A stretch of 64,000 nucleotides of DNA from Nereocystis luetkeana (lineage: Eukaryota; Sar; Phaeophyceae; Laminariales; Laminariaceae), in contig JARUPZ010000023.1 in the NCBI GenBank assembly GCA_031213475.1, positions 8,078,157 to 8,142,156 of the forward strand, given 5' to 3'. Below, in pieces: positions 1-13,795 of the stretch; position 1 is the stretch's first letter; each line of letters starts with the position of its first letter. The notes beneath the pieces are model-generated. The model was not told the DNA's origin and ran no database searches. It saw only the letters and a list, made by a program, of their open reading frames with translations. Made by a program: the position numbers and the translations under genes.

Positions 1-79
1 TGGTGTGCATAAAAACCTATATATTTAACCATTTTTACTATCAGTATTTGGTCCCATTAACTATGGTCCCCCGTAATAG
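1..79. mobile_element. Palindromic MITE, copy 1 (cut by window edge)
   Basis: This is the right half of a ~109 bp element whose ends read TATTACGGGGGACCATAG and the reverse complement. It is recognised by comparison with six other copies in the window, at about 12684, 22451, 27521, 32723, 45952 and 46976. The terminal TA suggests a TA target duplication. No coding capacity is present, so it would depend on a transposase elsewhere. Confidence 0.8.
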
Positions 80-1016
80 TATGATATGGTATTGTATGAT
101 GGGATGTGGGTGCAGGTCTGCCGAGCGCTATTTGTACTCGACAGTGTACGTGGAGAATAATAGGGGATTGTAAATGATTTCGTTCGCAGAATAGGGACGC
201 AATACATTATACGCAAAAAGAAAAGTTAAGGCAGACAATTTACGGCGTAGCCGTTGACAACTAAAATCGTGCAGCATGTTTCATGCTTGTTTCATGCTTT
301 CGCGAGCGAGCTCACAGCAGAGCAGTGTGCGGCATCGTTTTTCTTCTAGTTTTTTCGAACGGCGGTTGATGCGACGATTAATTTGAACGGCAGCATGCGA
401 TCAGAGGAGATAATATACGTATATGGTAGCCCCAGACAGGAAAAGGAAGGCCACAAGCAGCAAGTATCGTGACATGCACGAGTGGCACGCTCGTCAAACG
501 AAGGCCATCAGCCTACAGGCGCTTGAGGTGTATCGGTATTACAGCAGCAGACTACTTGGCATCATGTACCGTGACCGTTCCCTTTGACAAGTGCTGTGTT
601 GGCAGTAAGTACGACTGGTGTGTACCTGATATTTGCTGTGTACCATGCCACCAGCCCTTGACGCAACCCGAAGGCAGCGCGACCGAAAAAGTAAAAGAAA
701 AGAAAGTGTTTCGGTGTTATCAACCATCTTTCCTATAAATTCGGCCTGGTAAGTGTGTTCGTGCAGCAGCAAGTAGTACGAGGACGTACAGCAGGGTCAC
801 GCCTCGCCCGTGCCGTGCTGTACGGTGACCTCTTTCGTGTAATGCGGAACACCAAAACTTACCTTCCCCCAACAACATAGTAGCAGCAACAGCAGCAGCA
901 GAAAGCGATGATGGTTCGTAGCAATCGTCACTTTTTGTCGCCTCATTTTTTTCCCCTCCGAGGTCCCGTTAACATAGATGTGAACATAGCTGCGGGTCAT
1001 CACCACCCCCCGGGAG

Positions 1017-1056
<40 letters not shown>

Positions 1057-2927
1057 CATATATCCCCGGGGTTTCCAGGCGTCGATTTCGTCATGGACAT
1101 GACCCGATGCTGTTTTTGGGTATGAGATCTCATGAATTTCCCTCTCCCACGTCAACTCGTAAACACCTGCTATTAATAGGAAGTTTTAGCCTCAGCGGTC
1201 CGTACCGCAGTAACTACCACCCCTGCCCAGGAACCCTTCTAGGACTCAGCCAGATGCAGTGGTGGTCCTATATATTGCCGTCCCAAGTAGCGCGGGCTGC
1301 TCTCCTATATTGTGCCGGTGAAATCGTTCGGCGCAGATGGGATTGACCCGTGTGATAGTGTGCGAAGTGGTAGTACCGGTTACCGCTATAGTGCCGGTAT
1401 TGTTGGCTGGCGCATATACGGGCACTATACAGGGACCACTCACTACTGCTGTGTGCCAGGTAGCAAATACTGCCATGCCGGTTTCGGTCGTATGAACCGA
1501 TCAGGGGGAGCAGCGCCTCGCGGTCCAATTTTGTAGTAATGCGGCCTGCGTGTCGGAGACGTCCTATTTGTTGCATTGCACGTAGCTCGGGTATATATTT
1601 TGAATGACGCCCCCTCCCTCCTTCTACCTTGAGCAACACCGGCATCACAGTCTGCTTGCTTCGTGTGACCGATGCTGTGATACCGTCGCTTTTTTCCACC
1701 CGACAAGTCCCCCCCCCCCCGTGTAGTAAAATCCCTTACAGGGGTTTCGCCAGTCTACTGTGCATGCTATGCGTACGGCTGTTATGCGGTGGTGGGGTCG
1801 TGTTTTGCTTCCTTCCCCCGCCCCGCTTGCTTGACGCCTACATTTGCCACCGCTGGTGACGGTGCGTGCTGCCGAAAGCAGTGCGAGCGCGCTGTGCATG
1901 TTTGCGTGCGTCCATCTATATTTAGTACCTCCAAGGCGAACCCGACATATCTCCCGGTGGGTGCGGTGGCTGTGCATCTGCTCCTCCATCTTGTTGTGGC
2001 TTCAAGCTCGACTATCTCGGAACTTTCTCCCTCACCCTCCCCCCCCCCCCCCGCGCCCTTCCCCTTTTGGGCTGTCGGCCTACGTATACACCATTCAGCA
2101 CGATAACGTGTCGTACGAGGGAGTGCCCACAATAGCACCTTGTCTTGTACGAGAGCATGCCCGATGAGAGCACGAGAGCATGCCGTTATCGCTCGATGTA
2201 CGTGTTCAGCTCGCTTTTCCACGTGTTGTCATGTATTATAGCGTGAACACGGACGGAGGGAAGGTGTCATGGCGTGTGGTGCTGTCGGGTGGCACACCCA
2301 CCCACTCCACCCACCCACCCACCCACCCAGCCTCCAGATCGCTTGTTGTTCATTCGTTCGCTGAAAATAGCAGGATATACATGCTCTGGTCGCCGCCGCC
2401 ATCTTGATTCAGTGTCGCTGCTGCTGCTGCCATTGAAGATGCCGTGGTCACTGTTGTTGTGGCTCAACCCGTTATCTCAAAACTTGCAAGCAACAAAGCG
2501 GCCATTGTGCTCGTTTTTGTTTCATGACTCCTTTCCGCACCCCCCCGTCCCCCTCTCTCTCCCCTCCCACTCCGCTCCGTCTCTTTCTGTCTCCGTCTTG
2601 CTCTCTTCCGCCCCAACCTCATCCAAACAACGCGCTCAGGCGCGAGGACGCAGCCAGAGCCGAAACCGCAGCCACAGCCGCCGCAAGCCACAGCGAGCAA
2701 AGCTCTGTATCCAACAAAAAATCTTGAGCGACACCTTTTTTTTTTCATCAGGGAGACCAAGGCAGGGCAGTTTTTTTTTCCAACGGGTGCCGGGGTCGGG
2801 CCCGGGGGCTGTGGCCTTGGCGGGCGCGTTTTTTTTATCGCTTCCTGCTTTTTTGCGTCTGGTGAAGACCGGGCAAGCTAGGAAGCTAGCGAGCGGAGAG
2901 AGATAGAGAAGAGGGGGGAGAATAACC
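80..2927. other. Upstream region of the GIGYF-like gene, no gene recognised
   Basis: Short open frames occur on both strands but none resembles a known family. Visible structure: a (TA)n run near 1018-1050, a C-rich tract near 2040-2052, a (CACC)n run near 2293-2330 and T-runs near 2740-2840. The last few hundred bases probably include the promoter and 5' UTR of the gene starting at 2928, but no defined core element could be assigned. Confidence 0.5.
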
Positions 2928-3047
2928 ATGGCCGATTCCGGCACTGAGAGAGCCCTTCCTGAGGACATGCCTCGCCTGGGACCCACGTGGAGCCGCGGGG
3001 GTGGTATGTTCAAGCCGCCCAAGAGGCCCCAGGGGGATCACGAAGGG
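2928..3047 (+). CDS. GIGYF-like gene, exon 1 (start)
   Basis: Encodes residues 1-40, starting MADSGTERALPEDMPRLG and including the segment FKPPKRPQGD. The ATG has a good eukaryotic context (ACCATGG). The exon ends in phase 0 at GGG|GTGAGA. The frame runs straight on into exon 2 after a 1.6 kb intron. The 5' UTR may contain further non-coding exons. Confidence 0.7.
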
Positions 3048-4863
3048 GTGAGAGAAAATAAAAAGTAGGCGGGGGGAAGGCGTTTTGGGCGGGCGGGGCG
3101 AAGGGAGACGTGAGACGTCCCAGCATCAGGAGTTGTTTTGTCCTTAACGTCTACCATGTATGTATTGACAACAGTATATTCAAAAGATGGGTTGCGATTT
3201 TTTTTTCGAGCTCACTTGACAGCTGTGAGGTGTGTGTGTGTGTGTGTGTTTTTTTTTTCACGTTTGGGTGTATGGTGTGTCTATCCATATGGGATAATAC
3301 TCGGTATATCAGGGTATCTATTAATAGGCTACATTTTGATCTTCGTTGTTGTCGTGTATATGCAGCCGTACGATATAATGTGGTTGGGCATGTATGGCAA
3401 TGGCATGCTATCATCATGGTATTGTATTAGTTGTACGCACCCGGTATTTTATTACCAGGTACTGGTATATTGCATGATTCACAGCACATAAGTGGAACAC
3501 GTAAAACATCAGAAACATCCAATACCCGACGTCCAAACCTCTTCATAACAGCATCGAAATGTTTTACATAAAACCATTTCGCACTTGAACATAATCGCCA
3601 GAAACCAACACCCAAAACAGGGGCGTCCGTGAAAAAGACAAAACGACACACCTTACTCCCAGAGGTCGGAATGGAAACCCGTTTCAATCGTTGTGATCAC
3701 ATAAGGAAATGAGAAAAAGGAAGAAGAAAAGTTATCCTTATTTTCATTTGTTGTCACTTGATTCTAGTACCCCCCCCCCCCCTTGTCTATGGTCATACGA
3801 CTACGGCCATGCATGAGATCGAGTACATCTCTCCTGTCGAGTTCAGCCCCTCCGCTCTCTCGAGCAAAAAACAAATCTGTGACGGTTCACATTTTTTTTA
3901 CTCCGGGCGCCCTCGCCCCAAACGTGAAAAAAACCCATCAAGTTATCAAATATTCAACATGTACTACCTGTTCGCGCCGTTCGTACCGATGTAGTCGCGG
4001 AGGCGTCGTAGCGTAGAAGTCGCGGAGCAGTCGCCGTGATGAGGTCGCGAAGCGAGGGTCCATTGTAGCCGTCGTTACGGCCGACGTGAGCCGAGCAGAG
4101 GTCTTCGTTGATATTTAGCAAGGAGATGCTATTAATAGAGGTAGTCTGACTCGGTGGGGAGTTTCGTCACCCCAGAGTCTGCGGCGGATTATCTCCCGAT
4201 AGCTATCTCCCGAGGACGGGTCAACACCGTCAATGACGTGAGACCGCTCGTGACCCGAGATCTGACATTGCTTGACCGGTGACGTGTCCTTCGCGCGTGC
4301 GTGTTTCGAGATCTACGATATCTCCGACCCTGGCTTCCACAAAAACCCAAATATAAGAAATAACATACCAGGTACCTGGTATAAAATATGCAATATCATG
4401 ATCCAACACCACAAAGACCAGAATTACCAACGTAAGAAGCATCGGAAACATCCCCCGCTGGCCGGAAATGTAAGGACCGTTTGGGTGTTCATGAATGTAA
4501 TCACCGTTGTGGCTACCAATTCTGTGACAAAGCGGTCGTAACATTTCCGACCAGGGAGGTACTATTACAAACATCCAAACGCTGTTCGCTTTTGCGTGTG
4601 CGTGTCTTTGGTTCGTCCGTTCCTTCCATTGTTTTCGTCTGTCGTTTTTTGTTTCCTTATTTGTTGGTTGATTGCTAACAGGAGGAGGGCACCGGGGCTG
4701 CGGCACCGTCGCCCGCTGGGGGTGGGGGTGGGGGCGGCGGCGGGGCAGGGGGGCCGGGCACCGGGCGTGGCCCCGCCCCGTCCTCGGCCGTGGATGCTCC
4801 TTCCAGGAAGGCGCCACCCGTTTTTGGACACGCGGTGAGCGGGCAGTGGTTTTGGCGGGGAGG

Positions 4864-4897
<34 letters not shown>

Positions 4898-7327
4898 GAC
4901 CTCCATGTCTATGTCGAGAGGGGTGGGGCGGGGGGGGGAAGAGGTGGGCACCGTCCCCGGCGAGGTGGTGGTTTGGGGTGGGACCGGGGGTGGGGGAGTT
5001 GGGGGAGGGAGGGGGTTGGTGCCCTCCCCGTCCACGCCGAGGCGGGGTGGTGGTTGTTGAGGTATGTTGAGGCTGTGCCTTCGTCTACTTGTTTTACCGC
5101 CTTCGCCTCTATCAATATCATCTTCGTTGGTGCAGGTATTATGGTAAGTGGCATGTACGTGTTTCTCGATCGTGTCTTGGCTGGAGTGTCTTCGTTGGTG
5201 TACAGCAGGGCGGTCGCGATGTCTTTGGATCCAGGTGGTGCGATCCGTATGTCGGGTAGGCACGCACGCGCGTCTCCTTGCGGTCGATGCTGCCGACCCT
5301 TGCAGTACGGTACGGTTCGGTATAGCATGGTACGGCCCGGTACGGTACGGTACGGCGCGGCACGGCCTGACACATGACGCCAATACGGGGCGTGGTACGG
5401 CACCTGGTACAGCCATGGAGCTAGCCGCCCCCGCGCGTCTCCCCCGCTCGCACGCCTCTAGCCATGGAGCTAGCCGCCCCCGCGCGTCTCCCCCGCTCGC
5501 ACGCCTCTGCGCTTGCCCCGCCAAGGGAACGGCAAAGGCAAACGGTTAACATCATCTTCGAATACTCTTCGAATACCAAGCTTTCAACGTCGACGTCAAC
5601 ATCAAGCTCAACCACATCCTCACCTTCAACCTCTATCTCCGTCACCTTACCTCCCCTTCCGCCCCCCCCCCCCATTCCTCCCAAATCTCTCTATTAACGC
5701 CTCTTGTAACGCAGGCTCGGGGCGGTCTTGAAGCCCTCGCCAGCGCCACGACCCAACGCGGGTTCGCTCCCCGCGACGGTAGTGGCGGCCTTTCCGGCAC
5801 GGGACATCCCGCGGAAGCCGGAGGGCCGGGACTGGGATTGTCGGGGGGTGGGGGAGGGGGGACAGCGGCAACTGCTGTCGGAGGCGTTCGCATCGCCGCG
5901 GGGCCGCCCCCGACAGGTCCGACTGAGACCACTGGAGGAGTCGGTGGCGGGGGGTTGGGGACGGGCAGGTGGGAGCGCGAGGCGCGCCCTGTTTCGATCG
6001 ACAAGCGCAAGGTGGGTGGAGGGGCTGTTGTTGTTGTTGTTGTTGTTGTTTTTGCTGCTTTTGTGGGAAGAGGAGAGTTATTTGAGTGTCTTGTGCAACG
6101 AGGGGGAAGAGCGGAAGTGAGGGAAAGCGGTCCAAATATATCTCCTTGTTTCTTTAGGCACATCGGTGACCTCCGCCTTCACTGTTACGCCTGACCTTGG
6201 CTGGCTGACCTACCTACGGTAGACCGTTCCACATTTCAGCTTTTGACGTTATGCGTGCAAATTCAAACCCTGGACTTTCCGCCTTGACCCTTCTCCTTCA
6301 CCGTTTGACCCCCCACCCTCAGCTTCGCGCTGACCGATCCACCCTTGACCTTGCCCCCGCCTTGCCCCCGCCTTGCCCCCGCCTTGCCCCCGCCTTGCCC
6401 CCGCCTTGCCTCCGCCTTGCCGTCACCTTCCACCTTGGGCTTGCCTTCGTTTTCGCCTTTTGCCCTTCGCATTTCCCCCTTCTCTTTTGGTCGTCCGCCT
6501 TGGCCTTTCGCCATGGCCTCCGCCTTCGTCGACTTGAACAAGGTGCAGCGCTTCTCGGCAGAGGAAATCCTTGCGCTGAGGAGGGCTCCCACCCGCCCCT
6601 TGCGCAACATGCCGGTCCTCGGCGCAGACATCTCGGTGATTGTCTCGGAAGAGCCGCTAGAGCCGGTCACTTCCGCCCAGCCCGACCAGGAGGAGATCAA
6701 CAAGGTGTGTTGTTTTTCCACTCTCAATGGCGGGGGACACAATAACCCGTTAGGGCTCTGATGTCATATACCGAACGATGAATACTATTCCGCCCAGAGC
6801 AGAATATCGTAGCGCTCGCCAACCGACGGATGTGTTTTTATTCTTCAGGCTTTTATGGGTTTTACGTTACCTCTTTCTTTTTATGTATGTACTTGGTACT
6901 GCTGTGCTTTACAGCAAATTGCATCCAACGAAAAGTTGGAAAACCCCCCCAAAAACCAAGACGAAAAGCTCTGTGACGTTAATGAAGCATAAAAACTTGG
7001 ACGTCGGCTGGATTTTGACTGACCGGCCCGGCCCTTCACGCCTACGATGAAATATCGGCGCAGATTTGGGCGGCGGCCTCTGAACGCCCCCCCATGAGGG
7101 GCAGGCGCGGGCGTTGGCCTGGCGCCGGAGAGGATGGACCGGGGGCAGGGCCAGGGCCAGGGCCCGGGGCTGGCGGAGGTCGTTGGGCTGGGGAACGCAC
7201 CCATGCGCACAGGTCGGTCTGGAACCTGGAGCTTGTATGGAGGGTTTGTTGGTTGGTTGGTCGGTTGGCTGGCTGGTTGGTCAGTCTGGTTGTTTGGTTT
7301 ATTGGCTGGGTGGTTCGGTAGTAGTAG

Positions 7328-7375
<48 letters not shown>

Positions 7376-7401
7376 CAGTAATGATAATAGTAGCAGTAAT
7401 G

Positions 7402-7444
<43 letters not shown>

Positions 7445-7445
7445 C

Positions 7446-7483
<38 letters not shown>

Positions 7484-9060
7484 CAGTAGTGGTAGTGGTT
7501 GCAGTAATAGAAGTATTCCTAGTATACCAGGTATATAGCAGTGTTCCACGAGTAAGATAGTACCTGGTACATATACAGTATTAATGGTAGAAGTGGTGAT
7601 CGCAGTAGCTGTTACAGTAGTAGCGTTTCAAGAAACAAATCGCCCCTGTTTGGAGGCACATCTCACTCTCTTTCTGTGCGTGTTCGTGGTCGGGGCGTTT
7701 CTAGCGCAATCCTGAAAAATGGCGACTGGTTTCAACGCTTCGCTCTCACCCCGTACCCCCCCCCCCACCCCATGCTACTACTGCTGCTGCGGCTGATGCT
7801 GCTGTTACTGTTACTTTTTGCTTGTTTTGACAGGCGCGAGAGCGAGGAAGACCTATGGGACGATGTTGGCGCAGGAGGGGTCACGGGAGAAACCACGGGT
7901 GGTCTCCATGGTGTTGAAGGTGATGGTGTCGTTGGTTTTACTGTTGGTTAGCGTGTCGAGCTCTCGATATTTCGTCGAGCAGGTACCATAACAAGTTTTG
8001 ATATCTCGAGCTTTCGATATATCGCATCGAAGGCGCTTCGCTTTGCCCTTCCTTTGTACGTCCCCTGACATCCCCCGTGTGTTTTGTTGTGGCGGTTTCG
8101 AACGAAAAGCTTGACGCGTGGGACGGATCATCGATTCCCACTTTCATGATATACAGTACCGCTCTTGTCCGAAATTATAGCAACCATGTATGCACTATTA
8201 TTCAATACAAACGGTCCTTATATTTAGGGACATAGTGGTAGACCTTTCTGAGCGGATAGAGATTCCTCCATCTGTCGGTACGATCTACAGCGGTAGCCCA
8301 AAAAAGGGCGATGGCCGCATAATCTGCATGATGTACGTATATAAGGACGTGTTCCCTGGGTTGGACACTGCTGTCTGTATGTACCTGGTACTATATATCC
8401 ATGGAGACCCTGCCTGCACGACAGCTCATATCGGCAGGTTAGAAATCCAGAGATGACCACGGCAGTAGATCGTGGTGTGCCCGACGCGTGAAAAGTTTCG
8501 CTGTGTATATACGGCGTACCTCCCGTGGAAATCGTATTGACATCAGAGTCCAGTTGGGGATTAATTATGTTGCTGTCCAGAATGGTGTATCACTTTTTTC
8601 GTTTTTCGAGTGTACGTACTGTATGATACTCGTAACTTGAGTATACCAGGTGTGACATATGGTTACGCTTCCTGGTGTTTGGTTGCAACTGATGCGGGAT
8701 GGTATCCCACAGCTCGATAGGGTGCGATTCCGTCGGGCGCTGGCACTGCGGTGCGCTTCGCTAATTTGTGTATTCTCGTTTGTTTTGTTCCATCGAGACG
8801 TTTTTTTTGTTCTGGCCTGTTTTGTGACCAGGGGGCTAAATACATTTCAAGGTATTGAGCTCGCAACATGAGAAAATCGTTATCATCACCATCATTACCA
8901 CCATCGTCACTCTTTTGCCTTGTCGTCTTAGCGTGGATATTTTACACAAAAATCACGTACTGCTGTATATGTACACAGGTATGAACTTGGTCCACATGGC
9001 TCAGGCGTCGGACAAGTTTCAGGAGCAAATGGAGTCCATGGCGCGCCGCATGGTGAGCCC

Positions 9061-9116
<56 letters not shown>

Positions 9117-10682
9117 GAGAGCGGGGTGGTACGGTATACGTGCAGGTCCTTTGGTTTCGTACCGGGTGTCCGCTTGTTAGTACTGCCACCAAAGCAACCG
9201 TCGTATGGGAACAAACTATCACACATGGTTAGGACAATCTATTTGAAAAAGTTGAGTCAATCCTTTTAGCACCGCACTTCCATCTGCGGGGACAAAGCGC
9301 TCAACTTTCAAGTAGTTTATCCTCAAAACGGGTCTACAGTCCTAAAGGTGTTGACGATAAAGACATGAACATACACCGGAAAAAAAACGCCACTCGGCAA
9401 GCTACTTGTACGTGCTAACACGGAATTATTTTTTTGTTGCCACTATTTTTGTTATTATTTCCCGATGTATTGACACCCACTCCTTGAATTCTGCAGCTTG
9501 AGATGTTTTCTTCCTCCCATGCGGACTCTGTGTTTCATGCATGAGGCCATTTAAAACCCGTACGAAGTAAGCGCAATCGAAGTACCACAGACAGCTTGCA
9601 AATATGACTTTCGACGGAATCCTCGATCTCACAGCTGTTGGTTTTCGATTTTATTGATTCATGTTGCTGTTTCATGCTGCCCGATGGGTGGGTTGGTTGA
9701 ACGGAATAACCGCTCTCTGGTGGGTGCAAACCCGCCCCTTCTGGTTTCGGAGGGTAGCGGCCTACCACCTACTCGACACCATGGTTGACAAGACTCTGCT
9801 GTGCTCGGGGCTGGTCCTGTCCGTCTTGTACGCAGTGTGCCAACCATAGCGTCCGTCTTGTACGCAGTGTGTCAACCATAGCGCCCGTCTTGTACGCAGT
9901 GTGTCAACCATAGCGTCCGTCTTGCACGCAGTGTGTCAACCATAGCGGCCGTCTTGTACGCAGTGTGCCAACCATAGCATCCGTCTTGTACGCAGTGTGT
10001 CAACCATAGCGTCGAATAGATGGCAAGCTGTACTGCGGGTGTGAGTTCAAAAAGCAAGAGCAGAAAGAAAGGAAGCTTTGGCCGCGCTAAACGAACAAGG
10101 CGAAAGGTGAAGAAAGAGGGGCTATTTTCGAGTACCCGACATGAATATACAACGGTACCTGAGGTGCATGTATCGTTAAGTTTATGTTTTCCGACCTCTC
10201 CCGCTCTGTGTCTCCCTCCCTACGAGTGTATACCCTTTTTTATGCCCCCCCCCCCCCCCCCCTATGGCTCCAATGGTGTCGAATGTCTTTCTGCCCCTCT
10301 TCCGCCTCTCTCCCCTTCCCTGCCTGCCACCCCCTCGCCCCTCGTGCCCCTCCCTCCCCCTCGCTGCCCTCATCGCTCCCTACCCCCTCTATCTGTTTGT
10401 CTCTTTTAGGAGGGCGTGGAGCTTCACGAGCAGCAGGAGGAGGCGAAGCGCAAAGCAAGGGATGATGAGTTCCAGCGTAGGCGGCACCCCCAGCAGCCGC
10501 CGCCCCAGCCCCAAGCCCAGCCCGCGGCGCAACAGCCCACGCCTGCTGCTGCGGCTGCTTCTGCTCCACCTTCCTCGCCGCCCGCTTCTCTCCAGCAGCA
10601 GCAGCAGCAACATCAACCACAGCAAGGGATGGACACACAAGCGTCGCCGCTACCCGCGCTTGTCACGGCGGGATCACCTTCT

Positions 10683-10716
<34 letters not shown>

Positions 10717-13700
10717 TGCATCAGATGCAGCAACAGCAGCAGATGCAACATCAGCAGCAGATGCAGCGGGGGCAGTCCCTGAGGCAGCTAGGCGGCACGG
10801 ATACGTATGAGGGGGCGTCCAGGCTAGGCTTGCACCGGAACGTGTCGTCGGCGGAACAGCCCGGTGACGACGGTGCCGGTGCCGGTGCTGGTACCGGTGC
10901 CGGTACCGGTGCACCCCCTGCCAACCAGGTGAGGATGGTTGTGTTCTTCAAGGCTTTGTGTGTTTGTGAGACGAGTAACCTGCCAGGTACAAAGTAAAGT
11001 CAAGCAAGTACGTGCCGATCATACATAGCACGACAACCTGAGCAAGCAGAGACAAGAGTCGGCGAGAGCCAGCATCTCGTCGAGCGTTTACAGCTACAGC
11101 GGTGTGATCGAAACGAAACCAATAAATCGAAATCCGCAAGGCTTACTATTTAGTAGCGTACCGCAAGAGTAGCGACCCCTCTTTGGTGCCAGGCTGAGTA
11201 GTGCCGGCTGCCCGCTACAGTCAGCGCCCAGGTGAAACCGTATACGTAGGCGTGCACCTCTGTATCCCGTTCGTTCACACCGCTGGGTGATCTTCTTCCC
11301 TTGTGAGCGAGAGCGTTGCGGGCGGCGAAAACAGCCCGCGGAGCGAGTCGCTTCGTTCGCACTACTGCTGTTTATACGTGTACAATAGTTCGTGTGGTGT
11401 CGATGTTGTTTTTGTCTGTACACGTTGTGTGGATGCCTGTCTCTGCCCGTCTTGTGTGGGCGCACGCTTTTATTTTCTTTGCTCTTTTGTTACCGCGAGG
11501 TACGTTCGCCCTCCGACATAATTCCAGTCCAAGTCTCGATCGCTCATATATACGTCTTGCATCATACTCACCTACATAGCCAAAAGGAAGAAAGCCCAAC
11601 AGGCACTCAACCCAACAGGCACTCATTTAGTCAACCAAGGGAGCTATTCACGTATCTTACTTTTTTGGATTAATTTTTCTTCCAATGACTCTGTTACGTT
11701 CTTCCGTGTATATATACCAGGTACCTGGTATATACCAGGTAGACGTTGCTGTTTTTGTTTTTGTTTTGCAAATTTCTTACACCTCCTGCTTGTTTTTGTT
11801 GTTGTTCTGCTTGTTCTGCTTCTTATTAGAACCCGCAAGAGCCGTGGGCCATGACGCAGCGCACTACCGCCGCCGCCTCCGTTGGTGTCAACACCACCTC
11901 GGCCGCTCGCCGGTCCAGCATCCTCGCGGACCTCGGCATCATCCCGCAAGACACGGGAGGAGGCGCCGGGAGGGGCGTCGCGGCGGGGTCTGTTCCAGGG
12001 GAGGCGGAGGGGGCGAGGAAGACAGGGGACGCTCAGTACGCTCACGAGATGGTGAGTAGAAGGGCGAAGGAAGGTCTCGAGGGGTGAAGGGGGGGGGGGG
12101 GGGGAGGTGGAAGATAGGGAGAGGTCGGGGGAGGGGAGGGGGGGGTACTAGCTATCACACATGGCCGTAGTCGTATGACCATAGACTCTCGCATCCTTAC
12201 AATGCCGGGACGAAGCACATCGAGTTTTCACCGACCAGGCAGACATTGCTTGTACCAAGCGCGAAGCGCCGTGAGGTGCTCGGCGAGTCGCATGAAGGGT
12301 GAGCTGCATCCTACTAAAACGGCTTCTGGGGTGGATTTTATTGCGTGTGGATGACAGCATCAGTGAATTGATTTATTTTGAGGTCGGGAGTGGGGGGTTG
12401 GAGGGAGAGGTGGCAGGTGGGATTGGGGTCATGTATGGCGGTAGTCGTATGGCCATATACCGGGAGGGGGAGGGGGAGTTTTTTTTTTTGCGTTGATGCC
12501 TGATGAGGAAGATGTGGCGGCTGGCCGGCGTCATGCCGTCGTGCTTTTCCATGCTTCGTGCTGTCGTCGCGAGCTCGGGGGGGGGGGACCGAGCGGCGGC
12601 GGAAGGTACCACGACCGCATCCGTCTCCCCCTCCCCCCCCTGGTTTTGAGTTCCGTGCGAGCTGTCTGCGCTGCTGCTTTGTTTATTACGGGGGACCATA
12701 GCATATAGGACCTACGGTGCGCACAGGCATTTACTAACAGTAGTTGGTCCGATTTTACTATGGTCATCCGTAATATTAATAGTAACGTTTTGTGTCGCTG
12801 TTTACGTGTACGTACTTCGTCCGTCCCATAAGTTGGGTGAACTATGTTTGCACAGGCCCCCCTATACCGGTGTTTGATGTGTTTTTCGTGTTTTTTTTCG
12901 GTTTGGACGGCGTTTTTTTGTATTTGAAATCCTTTTTTTTCGCGCTGGCCAATCTCGCCGTGTGGCCGCACGGCCAAAACAGATTCGGTCGGCCCGAAAA
13001 TAGCCGTGTATTTCGCCCCTGTTTCGAGTGCAAAAATTCGTCGGGGGAAAAAAATATAAGAAGTAGTCGTCCTCTCTGTCACTGGAGATTGATGCTAGAT
13101 ACAGTAGTCCCAAGCAGCTTTGAAGGCGTCCACGTCGTATTGCGAGGTCGTGGGGTGCTTGGGGGGTTGTGACGTCCGTGGCCAGTAAGGGGCGGGCGCT
13201 AAATTGGGAGTTTCTTTTTTTTCGAGTTTCTTTTTTGTTTCAAAGTCCAAAAACTATCCAAAATAATCCCGAAATAGGGTGTAGTCTGCTCTAATTTTAG
13301 CGTAAGAGTAATTATCTCCTTCCTTTTTTCTTCGTTTGTGCCAGCAACGTATGCGTTTTTCATCTCTCAAGTATACCTGGTACCCAACAATAGCGTGGTA
13401 ACCAACAGCTTTATAATAATAGGCTGTACGACCTAATGAGCGTTGTTTACCTAACTTATGGGACAGAGGAAAGTTTGTATCTTTCGCGCTTGCTTTTGAT
13501 TTTTTGTCTTGCCTGCTCGCCCGTTTTTTTTGTTATTCTGCCGTCTTGATTATATACCTGATATTCCTGTTTAACTTGGTTGTCCTTGCTTCCTTTTCGT
13601 TCTTTTTGGTGTCGTTTTTGCTGTTTTTGATATCGTCTTTGGTGCTCCGGTTCGTTGGTCGTCTGTGTGCAACAACTGCAGCAGCAGCTGCAGCAACGGC

Positions 13701-13738
13701 AACAACAGCAGCAGCAACAGCAGCAGCAGCAACAGCAA

Positions 13739-13795
<57 letters not shown>

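Noticed and set aside
6881-7549. Long minus-strand polyleucine frame and plus-strand polyserine/polyvaline frames
   Set aside because: They are translations of a (TAG)n microsatellite in intron 5; no domain and no splice logic.
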